Shown here: positions 1 to 10,632 of the stretch, piece by piece
Layout: every line of letters begins with the position of its first letter
Numbering within the stretch: the first letter of the stretch is position 1
Origin: Flavobacteriales bacterium
Lineage (GTDB): Bacteria; Bacteroidota; Bacteroidia; Flavobacteriales; Flavobacteriaceae
Length of the DNA stretch: 61,081 nucleotides
Reading direction: 5' to 3'
NCBI GenBank assembly: GCA_004214015.1
Contig: SGZE01000003.1
Coordinates: forward strand, 1-61,081
Made by a program: the position numbers and the translations under genes
The notes under the pieces: model-generated
Databases searched by the model: none
What the model was told of the DNA's origin: nothing
The model's input: only the letters and a program-made list of their open reading frames with translations

Positions 1-665
1 TCTCGATCATATTTTGAAATTTGATATTGAGGAAGACTTGCATTATACTGCCATGAATTAGTTCTATTTGCATACCATATATACCTATCATTAACTCCTA
101 CTTCAGGTTGAACTATTTTTAAAGATGATGGCTTATCAATTAACTTAACTCCACTTCCTCCATCCTTATGATACATATGCAACTTAAGGTTTCTTCTTCC
201 TTTAGAAACGATTAAATAGTCTCCATCTTTAGACCAATCTGCAAAAGCAGTCTGATTATCTTTTTCCTTTGTTATTTGAATTGAATCGTTTGAACTTAAA
301 TCTCTAATCCAGACATTATTTCCTCCACTTTTATCACTTACATAAACAATTGACTCTCCATCAGGAGAATACTTTGGATGAGAATCAAATGCCATTCCTT
401 TAGTTATTCGCTTAGCTTTACCTCCAGTTATTGGCATTGAATAAATATCACCAAGAAGATCAAAAACTATTGTTTGTCCATCAGGACTTACATCCAAAGA
501 CATCCATGAACCAGTATTTGTATTCAAATCATAAAATCTACCAGGTTTAATAGGTAAATTTTTATTAGATTTTTCTTTCTTTTCTTTTTCTTCAGTTTTG
601 TCTTGAGCAAACATAATATTTGAGGAAATCATGAAGATTAGAAGTAAATAAATAACTTTTTTCAT
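1..665 (-). CDS. Secreted protein with TolB/PD40-like beta-propeller repeats, N-terminal part (possibly amidohydrolase or S41-associated); truncated by window edge
   Basis: Minus-strand reading from ATG at 665 gives MKKVIYLLLIFMISSNIMFAQDKTEEKEKK...GRFYDLNTNTGSWMSLDVSPDGQTIVFDLLGDIYSMPITGGKAKRITKGMAFDSHPKYSPDGESIVYVSDKSGG: signal peptide plus PD40-type SPDG repeats. Not in the ORF track because it is open at the edge. Confidence 0.75.
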   Translation of the reverse strand, partial: MKKVIYLLLIFMISSNIMFAQDKTEEKEKKEKSNKNLPIKPGRFYDLNTNTGSWMSLDVSPDGQTIVFDLLGDIYSMPITGGKAKRITKGMAFDSHPKYSPDGESIVYVSDKSGGNNVWIRDLSSNDSIQITKEKDNQTAFADWSKDGDYLIVSKGRRNLKLHMYHKDGGSGVKLIDKPSSLKIVQPEVGVNDRYIWYANRTNSWQYNASLPQYQISKYDR

Positions 666-762
666 AAGATGTAGTTTTTATAAATATAAATGTTTTTAAA
701 ATTCTTTTAACACTTGTGATATAAGTAATTAGTTATATTTGATTCAAAATTAATCTAAATTA

Positions 763-2580
763 ATGATTATGAATACTTCACCTTTTGTCCTATTCTTATT
801 TCTATTTTTCATAAATAATATACAAAGTCAAAACTATTGGCAGCAGGAGGTAGATTATAAGATTAATGTAGATGTAAATGCAAAAAAAAATTCTTTTAAA
901 GGAGATCAAAAGATAGTATATACAAACAATTCACTAGACACTTTAAATAAAGTCTTTTTTCATTTATATTTTAATGCATTTAGAAAAGGTAGTGATATGG
1001 CTGTAAGATTAAATAATGGAGATGATATTAATACTAGATTTGATGTAGATATAAGTAAATTAAAGTCAGAAGAAGAAGGATTTTTAAATGTTAGCAACCT
1101 TAAACAGGACAATATTAATGTTGAAACATATTTATCAGACACAATTTTAGAGGTAACGCTTGGTAACCCTATTTTGCCTGGAGACTCCTCTGTGTTTACA
1201 ATGGACTTTAAAGGTCAGATTCCAATAACTATTCGAAGAGCTGGGAGAGATTCTCCAATGGGAGTGAAATTTTCAATGGCTCAATGGTATCCAAAAATTT
1301 CAGAATATGACTATGAAGGTTGGAATACTGCCCCATATACTGGAAGAGAGTTTCATGGTGTTTGGGGAGACTTTGATGTTACTATTAAAATTGACAAGGA
1401 ATATATAGTTGCTGGATCTGGATATCTTCAAGAAAGTGACCCTTCAAATTTTAAGCTTGGCGTTCAGTCTGGACAAAAGAGGATTTGGAATTTTCTAGCT
1501 CCAAAAGTTCATGATTTTACATGGGCTGCTGATCCTGATTATATTCATGATATTTTTGAAGGAGAAAACGGAGTAAAATTAAATTTCTATTACAAAAATG
1601 ATCCTGAAATAATTGAAAATTGGAAAGCTTTGCAGCCAATTACTGGTGAGCTTTTAAAATTTTTTAATAAACATATTGGAATTTATCCATACAAGCAATA
1701 TTCAGTTGTTCAAGGAGGAGATGGTGGAATGGAATACTCTATGTTAACTCTTGTTAATTCTGGTAAAGATTTTGTTCCCCTTGTAAGTGTGACTTCTCAT
1801 GAACTAGCACATGCATGGTTCCAAGGAATACTTGCTACTAACGAGATGAATCATGAATGGATGGATGAAGGTTCAGCAAGTTATTTTGGTGATTTAGCTG
1901 AGAGCTTTGTTCTTGGTTCTGATTTCTACAATAGTATAAGGAGTTCATATGGAAGGTATATAAGTTTAGCAAATTCTGGACAAGAAATGCCACAATCAAC
2001 AAATGCTAACAGATATAAATATAACAGAGCATATGAATCTACTGCATATTCAAAAGGATTTGTATTCTTAAGTCAATTAAGGTATATAATTGGTTTGGAA
2101 GCTTTTAACAAAACAATAAAAAATTATTTTGATACATATAAGTTTACTCATCCATTACCAAATGATTTAAGAAGAATTGCTGAACAGTCATCAGGAATTC
2201 TATTAAATTGGTATTTAACAGACTGGACTAAAACAACAAATAAAATAGATTATGCAATTAATCAAGTTGAAAAAGTTAAAAATAAATCTTTAGTTACATT
2301 AGAAAGAATTGGTTTAATGCCTATGCCTCTTGAAGTATTAGTTACATTAAAAGATGGAACAAAGGAATTTTATTATATACCTATTCCTTTAATGAGAGGT
2401 GAAAAGAAACAACCTGAATATGCTAAAAACTGGATACAACTTAGAGATTGGTCATGGGCTTCTAAAAAGTATAGTTTTGAGATAAATCATAAATTAGAAT
2501 CTATTATATCTATCGATACAAACCCTACTGGACTTATGGCAGACACGGATTATTCAAATGATATAATAACATTTGAATAG
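763..2580 (+). CDS. M1 family metallopeptidase (aminopeptidase N-like), secreted
   Basis: Signal peptide; GGMEYS followed by HELAHAWFQ...E zinc-binding motif. Confidence 0.9.
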   Translation: MIMNTSPFVLFLFLFFINNIQSQNYWQQEVDYKINVDVNAKKNSFKGDQKIVYTNNSLDTLNKVFFHLYFNAFRKGSDMAVRLNNGDDINTRFDVDISKLKSEEEGFLNVSNLKQDNINVETYLSDTILEVTLGNPILPGDSSVFTMDFKGQIPITIRRAGRDSPMGVKFSMAQWYPKISEYDYEGWNTAPYTGREFHGVWGDFDVTIKIDKEYIVAGSGYLQESDPSNFKLGVQSGQKRIWNFLAPKVHDFTWAADPDYIHDIFEGENGVKLNFYYKNDPEIIENWKALQPITGELLKFFNKHIGIYPYKQYSVVQGGDGGMEYSMLTLVNSGKDFVPLVSVTSHELAHAWFQGILATNEMNHEWMDEGSASYFGDLAESFVLGSDFYNSIRSSYGRYISLANSGQEMPQSTNANRYKYNRAYESTAYSKGFVFLSQLRYIIGLEAFNKTIKNYFDTYKFTHPLPNDLRRIAEQSSGILLNWYLTDWTKTTNKIDYAINQVEKVKNKSLVTLERIGLMPMPLEVLVTLKDGTKEFYYIPIPLMRGEKKQPEYAKNWIQLRDWSWASKKYSFEINHKLESIISIDTNPTGLMADTDYSNDIITFE

Positions 2581-3403
2581 AATGGAAAAATTATTATTAA
2601 TATTTGAGAATATTTCTTCTGTTAACAGAGCTTTGATAATGGTCTCTGGTATTACTTTTTTCTGGATTATAGAAGGTATTGTTCCTTTTAAATTTCTTGA
2701 TTATAAAAAATGGAAGCAATCTATTCCAAATTTCCTTTTAACTATAACTACTATTGTTGTAAACTTTTTTTTAGCTTTTATGCTGGTCTATGCTTCAGAC
2801 TGGACAAATGAAAATAATTTTGGTTTATTACATTTATTAAATTCCACTACTCTGCTGAGTATAATTATTGGAGTTTTATTACTTGATCTAGTTGGAGCCT
2901 ACCTCCCTCATTTAGTTCAACATAAAGTTAAATTATTATGGCACATACATATTGTTCATCATACAGATCAAAATGTAGATACAACTACTGCGAATAGACA
3001 TCATCCTTTTGAAAGTATAGTTAGATTTATATTTACACTTATAGGTATAATTATTTCAGGCGCACCTATCGGATTAGTTTTAATGTACCAATCATTATCT
3101 GTTATATTTTCGCAATTTAATCATGCTAATATTCAAATTTCAGATAAAGTTGATAAAGTATTAAGTTATATAATAGTATCACCTAATATGCATAAAGTTC
3201 ACCATCACTTTAAATTGCCATACACTGATTCTAATTATGGTAATATTTTTTCTTTGTGGGATAGATTATTCGGCACTTATATGGAGTTAAATAAAAATCA
3301 AATTATTTATGGAGTTGATACTGATTTAGATGAAATTCAGAATTCTAAATTTATAAGTTTAATTGAAAGACCTTTTAAGAAATGGTCAGAATATTTTAAC
3401 TAA
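2573..3403 (+). CDS. Sterol desaturase / fatty acid hydroxylase family membrane protein
   Basis: Histidine clusters HIHIVHH, NRHHPFE, NMHKVHHH; multiple TM segments. The start could be the internal ATG at 2582. Confidence 0.85.
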   Translation: MNRMEKLLLIFENISSVNRALIMVSGITFFWIIEGIVPFKFLDYKKWKQSIPNFLLTITTIVVNFFLAFMLVYASDWTNENNFGLLHLLNSTTLLSIIIGVLLLDLVGAYLPHLVQHKVKLLWHIHIVHHTDQNVDTTTANRHHPFESIVRFIFTLIGIIISGAPIGLVLMYQSLSVIFSQFNHANIQISDKVDKVLSYIIVSPNMHKVHHHFKLPYTDSNYGNIFSLWDRLFGTYMELNKNQIIYGVDTDLDEIQNSKFISLIERPFKKWSEYFN

Positions 3404-4772
3404 GTTTCTCAATCTCTGAAACAATATCGTTTAAATTAAATGTAGACTCTGCTCCATTTAACATATCTTTAATTTTGAAAATGCTTTTCTTGAATTCATC
3501 TTCACCAATTATAACAACATAATTAATTCCCTTTTGGTTAGCATAATCCATCTGCTTCTTAATTTTATTATCAGAAGGATATATTTCACATGTGATATTT
3601 TTTTCTCTTAATTTATCTATGAAAACTGGCAGTTTATCTATTTTATCCAGCCCAAAGTTTAAAAATAAAAAGGATTTTGAGGAATCCAACTCATTTGGGA
3701 ATAAGTTTAATTCATCTAGTAATAAACAGATTCTATCAAAACCAAAAGATATACCAAATCCACTTAGACGAGGATTTTTTTCTTGAACTAAATTATCATA
3801 TCTACCTCCACCCCCAATTGAGCCAATATTAAATTCATCTGGAGATGAAACCTCAATGATTGTTCCTGTATAATAGCTAAGACCTCTGGCAAGTGATAAA
3901 TCAAAAGTTAGATTAACATTATTTAAATTAAATTTTTGAGAAGTATTAATTATTTTTTCTAGAAGATCAACCCCATCAATAGAAATATTATTTGAAGTAA
4001 ACTTAGATCTAATACTATTGATTTTATCCTGATTTGAACCCTTTAATTCAAGGAAGAATTTCAATTGATTAATTGAGGAATCAGAAATATTTTTTTCTGT
4101 AAGCTTCTTAATTACTCCTTCGTATCCAATTTTATCAGACTTATCAAGAATAGGTGCAATTTCATTTACACTATCCAAATTCATTAACTGAGATATTCCA
4201 TCTAGAATTTGTCTATTGTTGATCCTAAGATTAACTATTGGCATAGATAATCTTTTAAAAACACTATCATAAATTTTAATACACTCTACTTCATTTAAAA
4301 AATTAGATTCACCTATAATATCGACATCACATTGAAGAAACTCTCTATACCTACCTCTTTGAGGTCTCTCTGCTCTCCATACTAATTGTGTTTGAAATCT
4401 CTTAAAAGGAAATGATAAATTATTTAAATTTTGAGAAACGAACCTGGATAAGGGAACAGTTAAATCATACCTTAAAGCCTTGTCAGAAAGAGAGTTTGAA
4501 AACTTGGTAAGTTTATTGTTTTTTAATGCTTCTGTATCAGCTTTTTTAATTTTATCTCCAGAAGAAAGAATTTTAAACATTAAGTTATCTTCTTCATCAC
4601 CATACTTACCAGTTAGGGTTGTTAAATTTTCAAAAGAAGGTGTTTGAATTTCTTGAAAATTAAATGCTTTAAAACAATTTTTTAAAATATTTAATAAGTA
4701 CTCTCTTTTTTTTAACTCAAAAGAGGAGAAATCTCTGGTACCCTTAGGTGTGTTAAGTTTTTGAGACATCAA
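3396..4772 (-). CDS. hisS: Histidine--tRNA ligase
   Basis: TPKGTRDF, FRAERPQRGRYREFLQCDVDIIG-type motifs, GGGGRYDNL, GFGISFGFDR. Confidence 0.95.
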   Translation of the reverse strand: MMSQKLNTPKGTRDFSSFELKKREYLLNILKNCFKAFNFQEIQTPSFENLTTLTGKYGDEEDNLMFKILSSGDKIKKADTEALKNNKLTKFSNSLSDKALRYDLTVPLSRFVSQNLNNLSFPFKRFQTQLVWRAERPQRGRYREFLQCDVDIIGESNFLNEVECIKIYDSVFKRLSMPIVNLRINNRQILDGISQLMNLDSVNEIAPILDKSDKIGYEGVIKKLTEKNISDSSINQLKFFLELKGSNQDKINSIRSKFTSNNISIDGVDLLEKIINTSQKFNLNNVNLTFDLSLARGLSYYTGTIIEVSSPDEFNIGSIGGGGRYDNLVQEKNPRLSGFGISFGFDRICLLLDELNLFPNELDSSKSFLFLNFGLDKIDKLPVFIDKLREKNITCEIYPSDNKIKKQMDYANQKGINYVVIIGEDEFKKSIFKIKDMLNGAESTFNLNDIVSEIEKLS

Positions 4773-4813
4773 AAGTTTATTTGATAATCAGAGTGAAAGA
4801 TAAAGTTATGAAA

Positions 4814-5266
4814 TTATTTCTTTTCAGCCTGAAGCTCAAAATTTAACTGAGTAGAAACTTCCCTGTGAAGTCTAATACTAGCTTGGTATTTACCAATCCT
4901 TTTAATTGATTTACCAGGTATTGAAATATTTTCCTTTTCAACTTCAATTTTCTTAGACAGAAGGCTTTTTGCAACATCTGTATTAGAGATTGAACCAAAT
5001 AGTTTACCATCAGGACCAACTTTAACAAGTATTTGAAGTTCTAGTTTAGATATTTTTGTAGCTAATTTTTCAGCTTCATCAATAACTGATTTTTCTTTAA
5101 AAGCTTTTTGCTTAAGATTTTCAGCTAAAACTTTTTTTGCAGATTCAGTAGCAAGAACAGCCTTACCAGTCGGAATTAAAAAGTTTCTACCATATCCAGC
5201 TTTAACTGAAACTAATTCATCTTTGAAGCCAACATTAGCAACATTTTCTTTTAGTATAATATCCAT
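4814..5266 (-). CDS. rplI: 50S ribosomal protein L9
   Basis: MDIILKENVANVGFKDELVSVKAGYGRNFLIPTGKA. Confidence 0.95.
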   Translation of the reverse strand: MDIILKENVANVGFKDELVSVKAGYGRNFLIPTGKAVLATESAKKVLAENLKQKAFKEKSVIDEAEKLATKISKLELQILVKVGPDGKLFGSISNTDVAKSLLSKKIEVEKENISIPGKSIKRIGKYQASIRLHREVSTQLNFELQAEKK

Positions 5267-5268
5267 AA

Positions 5269-5565
5269 TTATTTTAATAAGTCTCCAACGTATGGAAGTA
5301 ATCCAAGATGCCTAGCTCTTTTCACAGCTACTGCTACCTTTCTTTGATACTTTAATGATGTACCTGTTAATCTTCTTGGCAAAATTTTACCTTGTTCATT
5401 AATGAACCTACCTAAAAAATCTGGATCTTTATAGTCAACATATTTGATACCTGATCTTCTAAACATACAATACTTCTTAGCCTTTGTAGTATTTATATCT
5501 AAAGGAGATAGATATCTAATCTCACCTTCATTTTTGATTTTTGATTGTTCTTCAATACCTGCCAT
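5269..5565 (-). CDS. rpsR: 30S ribosomal protein S18
   Basis: [51 protein letters not shown]. Confidence 0.95.
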   Translation of the reverse strand: MAGIEEQSKIKNEGEIRYLSPLDINTTKAKKYCMFRRSGIKYVDYKDPDFLGRFINEQGKILPRRLTGTSLKYQRKVAVAVKRARHLGLLPYVGDLLK

Positions 5566-5567
5566 AA

Positions 5568-5924
5568 TTAACTAGCTTTTTTTGTACTTACTTTTTTTGT
5601 ACTTCGATTTCTTCTTTTCTCTGCCCATGCCATAGCGTGTTTGTCTAAAGTTACAGTTAAATATCTCATAACAGTTTCGTCTCTAGTAAAGTCAAGTTCA
5701 ACAGATGAAACAAGATCAGCTGGTGCAGTATATTCTATAAGATTATAAAACCCACTATTTTTATTTTCAATAGTGTAAGCTAACTTTTTTAAACCCCATA
5801 TTTCTTTACTAATTATTTTAGCCCCATTAGACTTTAAATACTTTTCGTATTTGTCAACAGTGTTTTGAACTTGCTCTTCTGAAAGTGCAGGGTTTAAAAT
5901 AAATACAGTTTCGTAGTTTTTCAT
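5568..5924 (-). CDS. rpsF: 30S ribosomal protein S6
   Basis: [19 protein letters not shown]; rpsF-rpsR-rplI gene order. Confidence 0.95.
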   Translation of the reverse strand: MKNYETVFILNPALSEEQVQNTVDKYEKYLKSNGAKIISKEIWGLKKLAYTIENKNSGFYNLIEYTAPADLVSSVELDFTRDETVMRYLTVTLDKHAMAWAEKRRNRSTKKVSTKKAS

Positions 5925-5941
5925 CTTAAAATCTTAGGCCG

Positions 5942-5949
5942 CAAAATTA
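5942..5949 (-). promoter_or_regulatory. Putative Bacteroidota -7 element (TAATTTTG) upstream of rpsF
   Basis: Minus strand TAATTTTG matches TAnnTTTG; 17 nt before the rpsF ATG. A second match, TAAATTTG, lies further upstream near 5970-5977. Confidence 0.45.
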
Positions 5950-5995
5950 GGTTAATAAATATAATCTGCCAAATTTATTTTAAGTAAAGTAAAAG

Positions 5996-8440
5996 CTATA
6001 TTGGGTCAACATCTACAGTAATTCTTACGCTCCTATATTTAGATATTGAATCAAAGCTTTTTATGATTGATTGAAAAATACTTCTAAAGTTATTAATCTC
6101 ATTTAAATCTCTCAATTTTACAAGAAATTCTTTATGATATTTATTCTTAATTCTAGATATTTCTGGATATACAGGACCAAGTACTATTCCATTAAAATTA
6201 TCTCTTAGTACTTTATTTAGCCAATCTGATGAACTATTTAGTTTTTCATAACTCTTATCTTTCAAAGTAATTCTTATCAATCTAACAAAAGGAGGATAAT
6301 TATAATCTTTTCTCTCAATAAGTTGATTAGTATACATCTTCTTGTAATCATTATTAATTACGTTTTTAATAATAGGATGCTCAGGTTGATAAGTTTGAAG
6401 AAATACTTTACCCCTATCACCTGACCTACCCGATCTGCCTGCTACCTGAGTTAAAACTTGAAAAGCTTTTTCATGAGCTCTAAAATCTGGAAAATTTAGA
6501 AAGTGATCTGCATTTAGAACTCCAACAAGGTTTACATTTTTAAAATCAAGTCCCTTAGTTATCATCTGAGTTCCAATTAGTATATCTACTTCATTATTAG
6601 CAAAAGAATTAATTATATTATCAAATGACCATTTACCTCTAGTAGAATCCCAATCCATTCTTTTACTTCTTACAGTTGGAAATATTTCTTTAATTATTTC
6701 CTCAATTTGTTGAGTACCATCCCCTTTATATATCATTGTATCAGATCCACATGTTGAACATTTTTTTTCTGCTTTCGAAGAAAATCCACAATAATGACAT
6801 TTTAATAGATTTGAGGATAAATGATATGTTAAACTAACATCACAATTATCACACATTATATTATTACCACATGAATCACATAACCATTGAGGCGAATAAC
6901 CCCTTCTATTTCTAAATAAAATTACCTGCTTACCATCTTTAATTGTTTTATCTATTTCTTCAACTAATTTTATAGAAAATATATTGCTATACTCATGCTT
7001 TAGCTCATTTTTCATGTCAATTGTAAAAATATTTGGCATTTCTATATTGCCAAATCTTTCATTCAATTTCACATAACCATATTTATTCTTATTTGCATTA
7101 AAAGAGGACTCAATTGATGGTGTTGCTGATCCTAAAATAACTTTTGAATTATTAATTTTAGAAAGATATATTGCAGAATCCCTTGCATTATATCTTGGAG
7201 ATGGTTCTTGTTGCTTATAAGAGATTTCATGTTCTTCATCTACAATTATTAATCCAAGATTTTTAAAAGGCAAAAAAACAGAGGATCTTGCACCTACCAC
7301 AAGTCTTGATTTATCTTTATTATTTTTAATGTTCTCCCAAACTTCTGTCCTTTCATTTAATGAATATCTAGAATGAAAAACAGATATTTTATTTCCAAAA
7401 TGTATTTTTAATTTTTGTATAATTTGAGTAGTTAATGAAATTTCAGGTAATAGATAGAGAACCTGCATTTCTTTTTCAAGGTAATCTTCAATGATTTTAA
7501 TATATATTTCTGTTTTACCTGATGATGTAACACCTTCAAGTAAAATAACATCTTTATTATTGAGTTGATTTTTAAGTTTATTTAATGCATCTATTTGAGG
7601 TTCTGATAAATCATTTGTTTTTATATAATTTTCTTCTTTTCTGTCATCTCTATCAATTTTAATTTTCTTTATGGTTATAAATCCTTTTTGTTCTAAACTT
7701 TTTAAACTACTATCTGAAAATTTAATAGAATTTTTTAAATCTTTTAGAATTAAATATTCTTGAGATTTAATACTACTAATGATATGAAGCATTAACTCTT
7801 TCTGCTTTGGCGATCTATTTAAAATATCAAGAGAATTTTTTATTTTATTTTCATCCAATAAGTCTGCGTTTAAAAATAAAACACTTATAAGTTTAGGTTT
7901 ATACTTTTCATTTATTTCAAAATTCAACTCAACAAAGCCTTTTAAAATCATTTTCTGAATAACTGAATATGTATTTTTCTTTTCTAGAATATCTGAAACT
8001 TCATTTATTTTTAAATTCTGAAAATTCAGAGCTTCATAAATTAAGTATTCATCATCTGACATAACATCAATATCACTTTTATTAATTTCTTTTTTAATTA
8101 TGACTGTGTCACTTTCTAAAAGAAATGTAGATGGTACAGCAGCCTTTAGAACATCACCAATTGGAGTGAAATAGTACTTAGATACCCAACTCCAAAAATC
8201 AAGTTGTAATGCTGAAACAAATTCATCTTTATCATATATGAATTCTATTGGCTTAGTTTCATATAATTTTGGTTTATCGTTATGAATGTTTTTAATTACT
8301 CCGGTATAAACTTTCCTTTTACCAAAACTAACAGCTACTCTATAACCAGTTCCTAATAAATTATATTCTTTTTTAGTCAATTCATATGTAAATGTTCCCT
8401 GAATAGGAAGAGGAAGTATTACATCTGCATAGTAATTCAT
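5996..8440 (-). CDS. priA: Primosomal replication protein N' (PriA helicase)
   Basis: LLEGVTSSGKTEIY Walker A, DEEH, Zn-binding CDSCG...CDNC...CHYCG...CSTCG, GTQMITKGLDF, QVAGRSGR. Confidence 0.95.
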   Translation of the reverse strand: MNYYADVILPLPIQGTFTYELTKKEYNLLGTGYRVAVSFGKRKVYTGVIKNIHNDKPKLYETKPIEFIYDKDEFVSALQLDFWSWVSKYYFTPIGDVLKAAVPSTFLLESDTVIIKKEINKSDIDVMSDDEYLIYEALNFQNLKINEVSDILEKKNTYSVIQKMILKGFVELNFEINEKYKPKLISVLFLNADLLDENKIKNSLDILNRSPKQKELMLHIISSIKSQEYLILKDLKNSIKFSDSSLKSLEQKGFITIKKIKIDRDDRKEENYIKTNDLSEPQIDALNKLKNQLNNKDVILLEGVTSSGKTEIYIKIIEDYLEKEMQVLYLLPEISLTTQIIQKLKIHFGNKISVFHSRYSLNERTEVWENIKNNKDKSRLVVGARSSVFLPFKNLGLIIVDEEHEISYKQQEPSPRYNARDSAIYLSKINNSKVILGSATPSIESSFNANKNKYGYVKLNERFGNIEMPNIFTIDMKNELKHEYSNIFSIKLVEEIDKTIKDGKQVILFRNRRGYSPQWLCDSCGNNIMCDNCDVSLTYHLSSNLLKCHYCGFSSKAEKKCSTCGSDTMIYKGDGTQQIEEIIKEIFPTVRSKRMDWDSTRGKWSFDNIINSFANNEVDILIGTQMITKGLDFKNVNLVGVLNADHFLNFPDFRAHEKAFQVLTQVAGRSGRSGDRGKVFLQTYQPEHPIIKNVINNDYKKMYTNQLIERKDYNYPPFVRLIRITLKDKSYEKLNSSSDWLNKVLRDNFNGIVLGPVYPEISRIKNKYHKEFLVKLRDLNEINNFRSIFQSIIKSFDSISKYRSVRITVDVDPI

Positions 8441-8482
8441 GGTTAATTATAATATATTCTTTCTAATTTAGCAATTAGCCCG

Positions 8483-9244
8483 ATGAAAAAGATAATAATA
8501 TTTATCACACTAACCATTTCTACTTTAACTTTCTCTCAGGATCAGACTGATACTGTTAAAGGAAATGTTCAAAGCGAGACTAGCAAATCTATTCTTCAGA
8601 ATGTCCATGTCCTTAATCTTACAAAAGTTAAAGGGACAATTACTAATAATAATGGTGAATTTGAAATTCAGGCTAAATTAAATGATACACTATATTTTTC
8701 ATATATAGGTTACAAGTCATTGAAAATTGTTGTAACAAATGACTTAATTAAGTTTGATGATAATACAATTGAACTTACTGAGCTTGCTTTTGCCCTAGAA
8801 GAAATTATTATTAAACCATATCAACTTACAGGATATTTAGAGATTGATGTTAAGAATGCACCTGTAAATACTTCTACTAGATATAAAATTATTGGGTTAC
8901 CTAATCTTGGATATGAAGCTGGAAGAAGATCAAGATCTGGTATTTCAAAAGTAATTGGAGCAATTTTTAATCCAGCAGATTTTCTTAATAATCTTTTTAA
9001 GAAAAGATCTAGAAAGATGGATAAATTAAGATTAATGAGAGAAGATGAGGAGATAAAAAATTTACTATCTATAAAATTTGATCGAGAAGTTTTAGTTCAA
9101 CTTTTAGGAGTAGATCGAGCTGATATTGATGAAATTCTTAGAAATTGTAACTTTTCAGACACTTTTATCCAGCAAGCTAATGATCTTCAGATTTTAGAAG
9201 CAATTAGTGAATGTTATGATGAATACAAATTGCTTGAATTTTAA
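8483..9244 (+). CDS. Carboxypeptidase-like regulatory-domain (CarboxypepD_reg-like) protein
   Basis: Signal peptide; VKGNVQSETSKSILQNVHVLNLTKVKGTITNNNGEFEIQAKLNDTLYFSYIGYKS pattern. Confidence 0.75.
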   Translation: MKKIIIFITLTISTLTFSQDQTDTVKGNVQSETSKSILQNVHVLNLTKVKGTITNNNGEFEIQAKLNDTLYFSYIGYKSLKIVVTNDLIKFDDNTIELTELAFALEEIIIKPYQLTGYLEIDVKNAPVNTSTRYKIIGLPNLGYEAGRRSRSGISKVIGAIFNPADFLNNLFKKRSRKMDKLRLMREDEEIKNLLSIKFDREVLVQLLGVDRADIDEILRNCNFSDTFIQQANDLQILEAISECYDEYKLLEF

Positions 9245-9274
9245 TATCCTATCGAGTTACCTTATCTTTACAAA

Positions 9275-10618
9275 ATGAATAAATTCAATTTAAATTCAAT
9301 ATCCCCAATTGATGGAAGATATTATAATAAAACTGAAGTTTTAAGTGAATATTTTAGTGAAAAAGCATTAATATTTTATAGATTAAAAGTTGAAATTGAA
9401 TACTTTATATCTTTATGTAATCTAGGAATTCCGCAATTAAAAAACTTTGATCACAGCAAATTTGATGAATTAAGAAAGATTTATTTAAACTTTTCTAATG
9501 AAGATGCAATTGAAGTTAAAAGAATAGAAAAAATTACTAATCACGATGTAAAAGCAGTTGAATATTTTATTAAAGATAAATTTGAAACTTTAAATATTAG
9601 TGAATTTAAAGAGTTTATACATTTTGGTCTTACATCTCAGGATATAAATAATTCAGCTATTCCTCTATCTATAAAAGATTTTATTGATAATGTATACATG
9701 CCAAAAATTCAAGAAGTATTAAGTGCTATTGATAATAAATGTGAGGAGCTAAAGGATGTTACAATAATTGCAAGAACTCATGGTCAAGCTGCTTCACCAA
9801 CTAAACTAGGAAAAGAATTTAAAGTGTTTTGGACTAGAATAAATGAACAAATTAAATCTTTAAAAAACATACCCAATTCTGCAAAATTTTCAGGTGCAGT
9901 TGGAAATTTTAATGCTCATAAGGTTGCTTATCCCGAAATTGATTGGAAAAAATTTGGTAAAAACTTTATAGAAAATGAATTAGGCTTAAATTATTCATTT
10001 CCCACTACTCAAATTGAGCATTATGACTCTTTTGCAGCTTTGTGTGATAATTGTAGAAGAATCAATAATATTCTTTTAGATATGTGTGTTGATATATGGA
10101 CATACATTTCTCATGATTACTTTAAACAAAAAATTATAAAAGACGAAGTAGGCTCATCTGCGATGCCTCACAAGGTTAATCCTATCGATTTTGAAAATTC
10201 TGAAGGGAATTTAGGCTTAGCTAATTCAACATTTGATTTTTTTTCAAATAAATTAACTAAATCAAGACTACAAAGAGATTTAACTGATAGCACTGTATTA
10301 AGAAACATTGGGGTCCCATTTGGTCATACTCTAATTTCTTTTGAATCTTTATTAAAAGGATTAAAAAAAATCTATGTTAATGAAGTAAAAATTAATAAAG
10401 ATGTTGAAGATAACTGGATTGTTGTGTCGGAAGCGATACAAACAATTTTAAGACGAGAAGGTTACAGTAATCCCTATGAAATCATGAAAGAACTCACTAG
10501 AAGTAATGAAAGAATTAATAAAAATTCTTTACATGAATTTATTGACAAACTTGATATTGATGACAATATTAAAAATGAGTTAAAACAAATATCACCTTAT
10601 AATTACACCGGAATATAG
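9275..10618 (+). CDS. purB: Adenylosuccinate lyase
   Basis: SPIDGRYY, ARTHGQAASPTKLGKE, GSSAMPHKVNPIDFENSEGN. Confidence 0.95.
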   Translation: MNKFNLNSISPIDGRYYNKTEVLSEYFSEKALIFYRLKVEIEYFISLCNLGIPQLKNFDHSKFDELRKIYLNFSNEDAIEVKRIEKITNHDVKAVEYFIKDKFETLNISEFKEFIHFGLTSQDINNSAIPLSIKDFIDNVYMPKIQEVLSAIDNKCEELKDVTIIARTHGQAASPTKLGKEFKVFWTRINEQIKSLKNIPNSAKFSGAVGNFNAHKVAYPEIDWKKFGKNFIENELGLNYSFPTTQIEHYDSFAALCDNCRRINNILLDMCVDIWTYISHDYFKQKIIKDEVGSSAMPHKVNPIDFENSEGNLGLANSTFDFFSNKLTKSRLQRDLTDSTVLRNIGVPFGHTLISFESLLKGLKKIYVNEVKINKDVEDNWIVVSEAIQTILRREGYSNPYEIMKELTRSNERINKNSLHEFIDKLDIDDNIKNELKQISPYNYTGI

Positions 10619-10632
10619 TTCTACTTTTAATT

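Noticed and set aside
960-1142. Minus-strand 60-aa ORF inside the M1 peptidase gene
   Set aside because: Chance antisense ORF in AT-rich coding sequence; no family resemblance.
3592-3786. Plus-strand 64-aa ORF inside hisS
   Set aside because: Antisense of a strongly supported gene.
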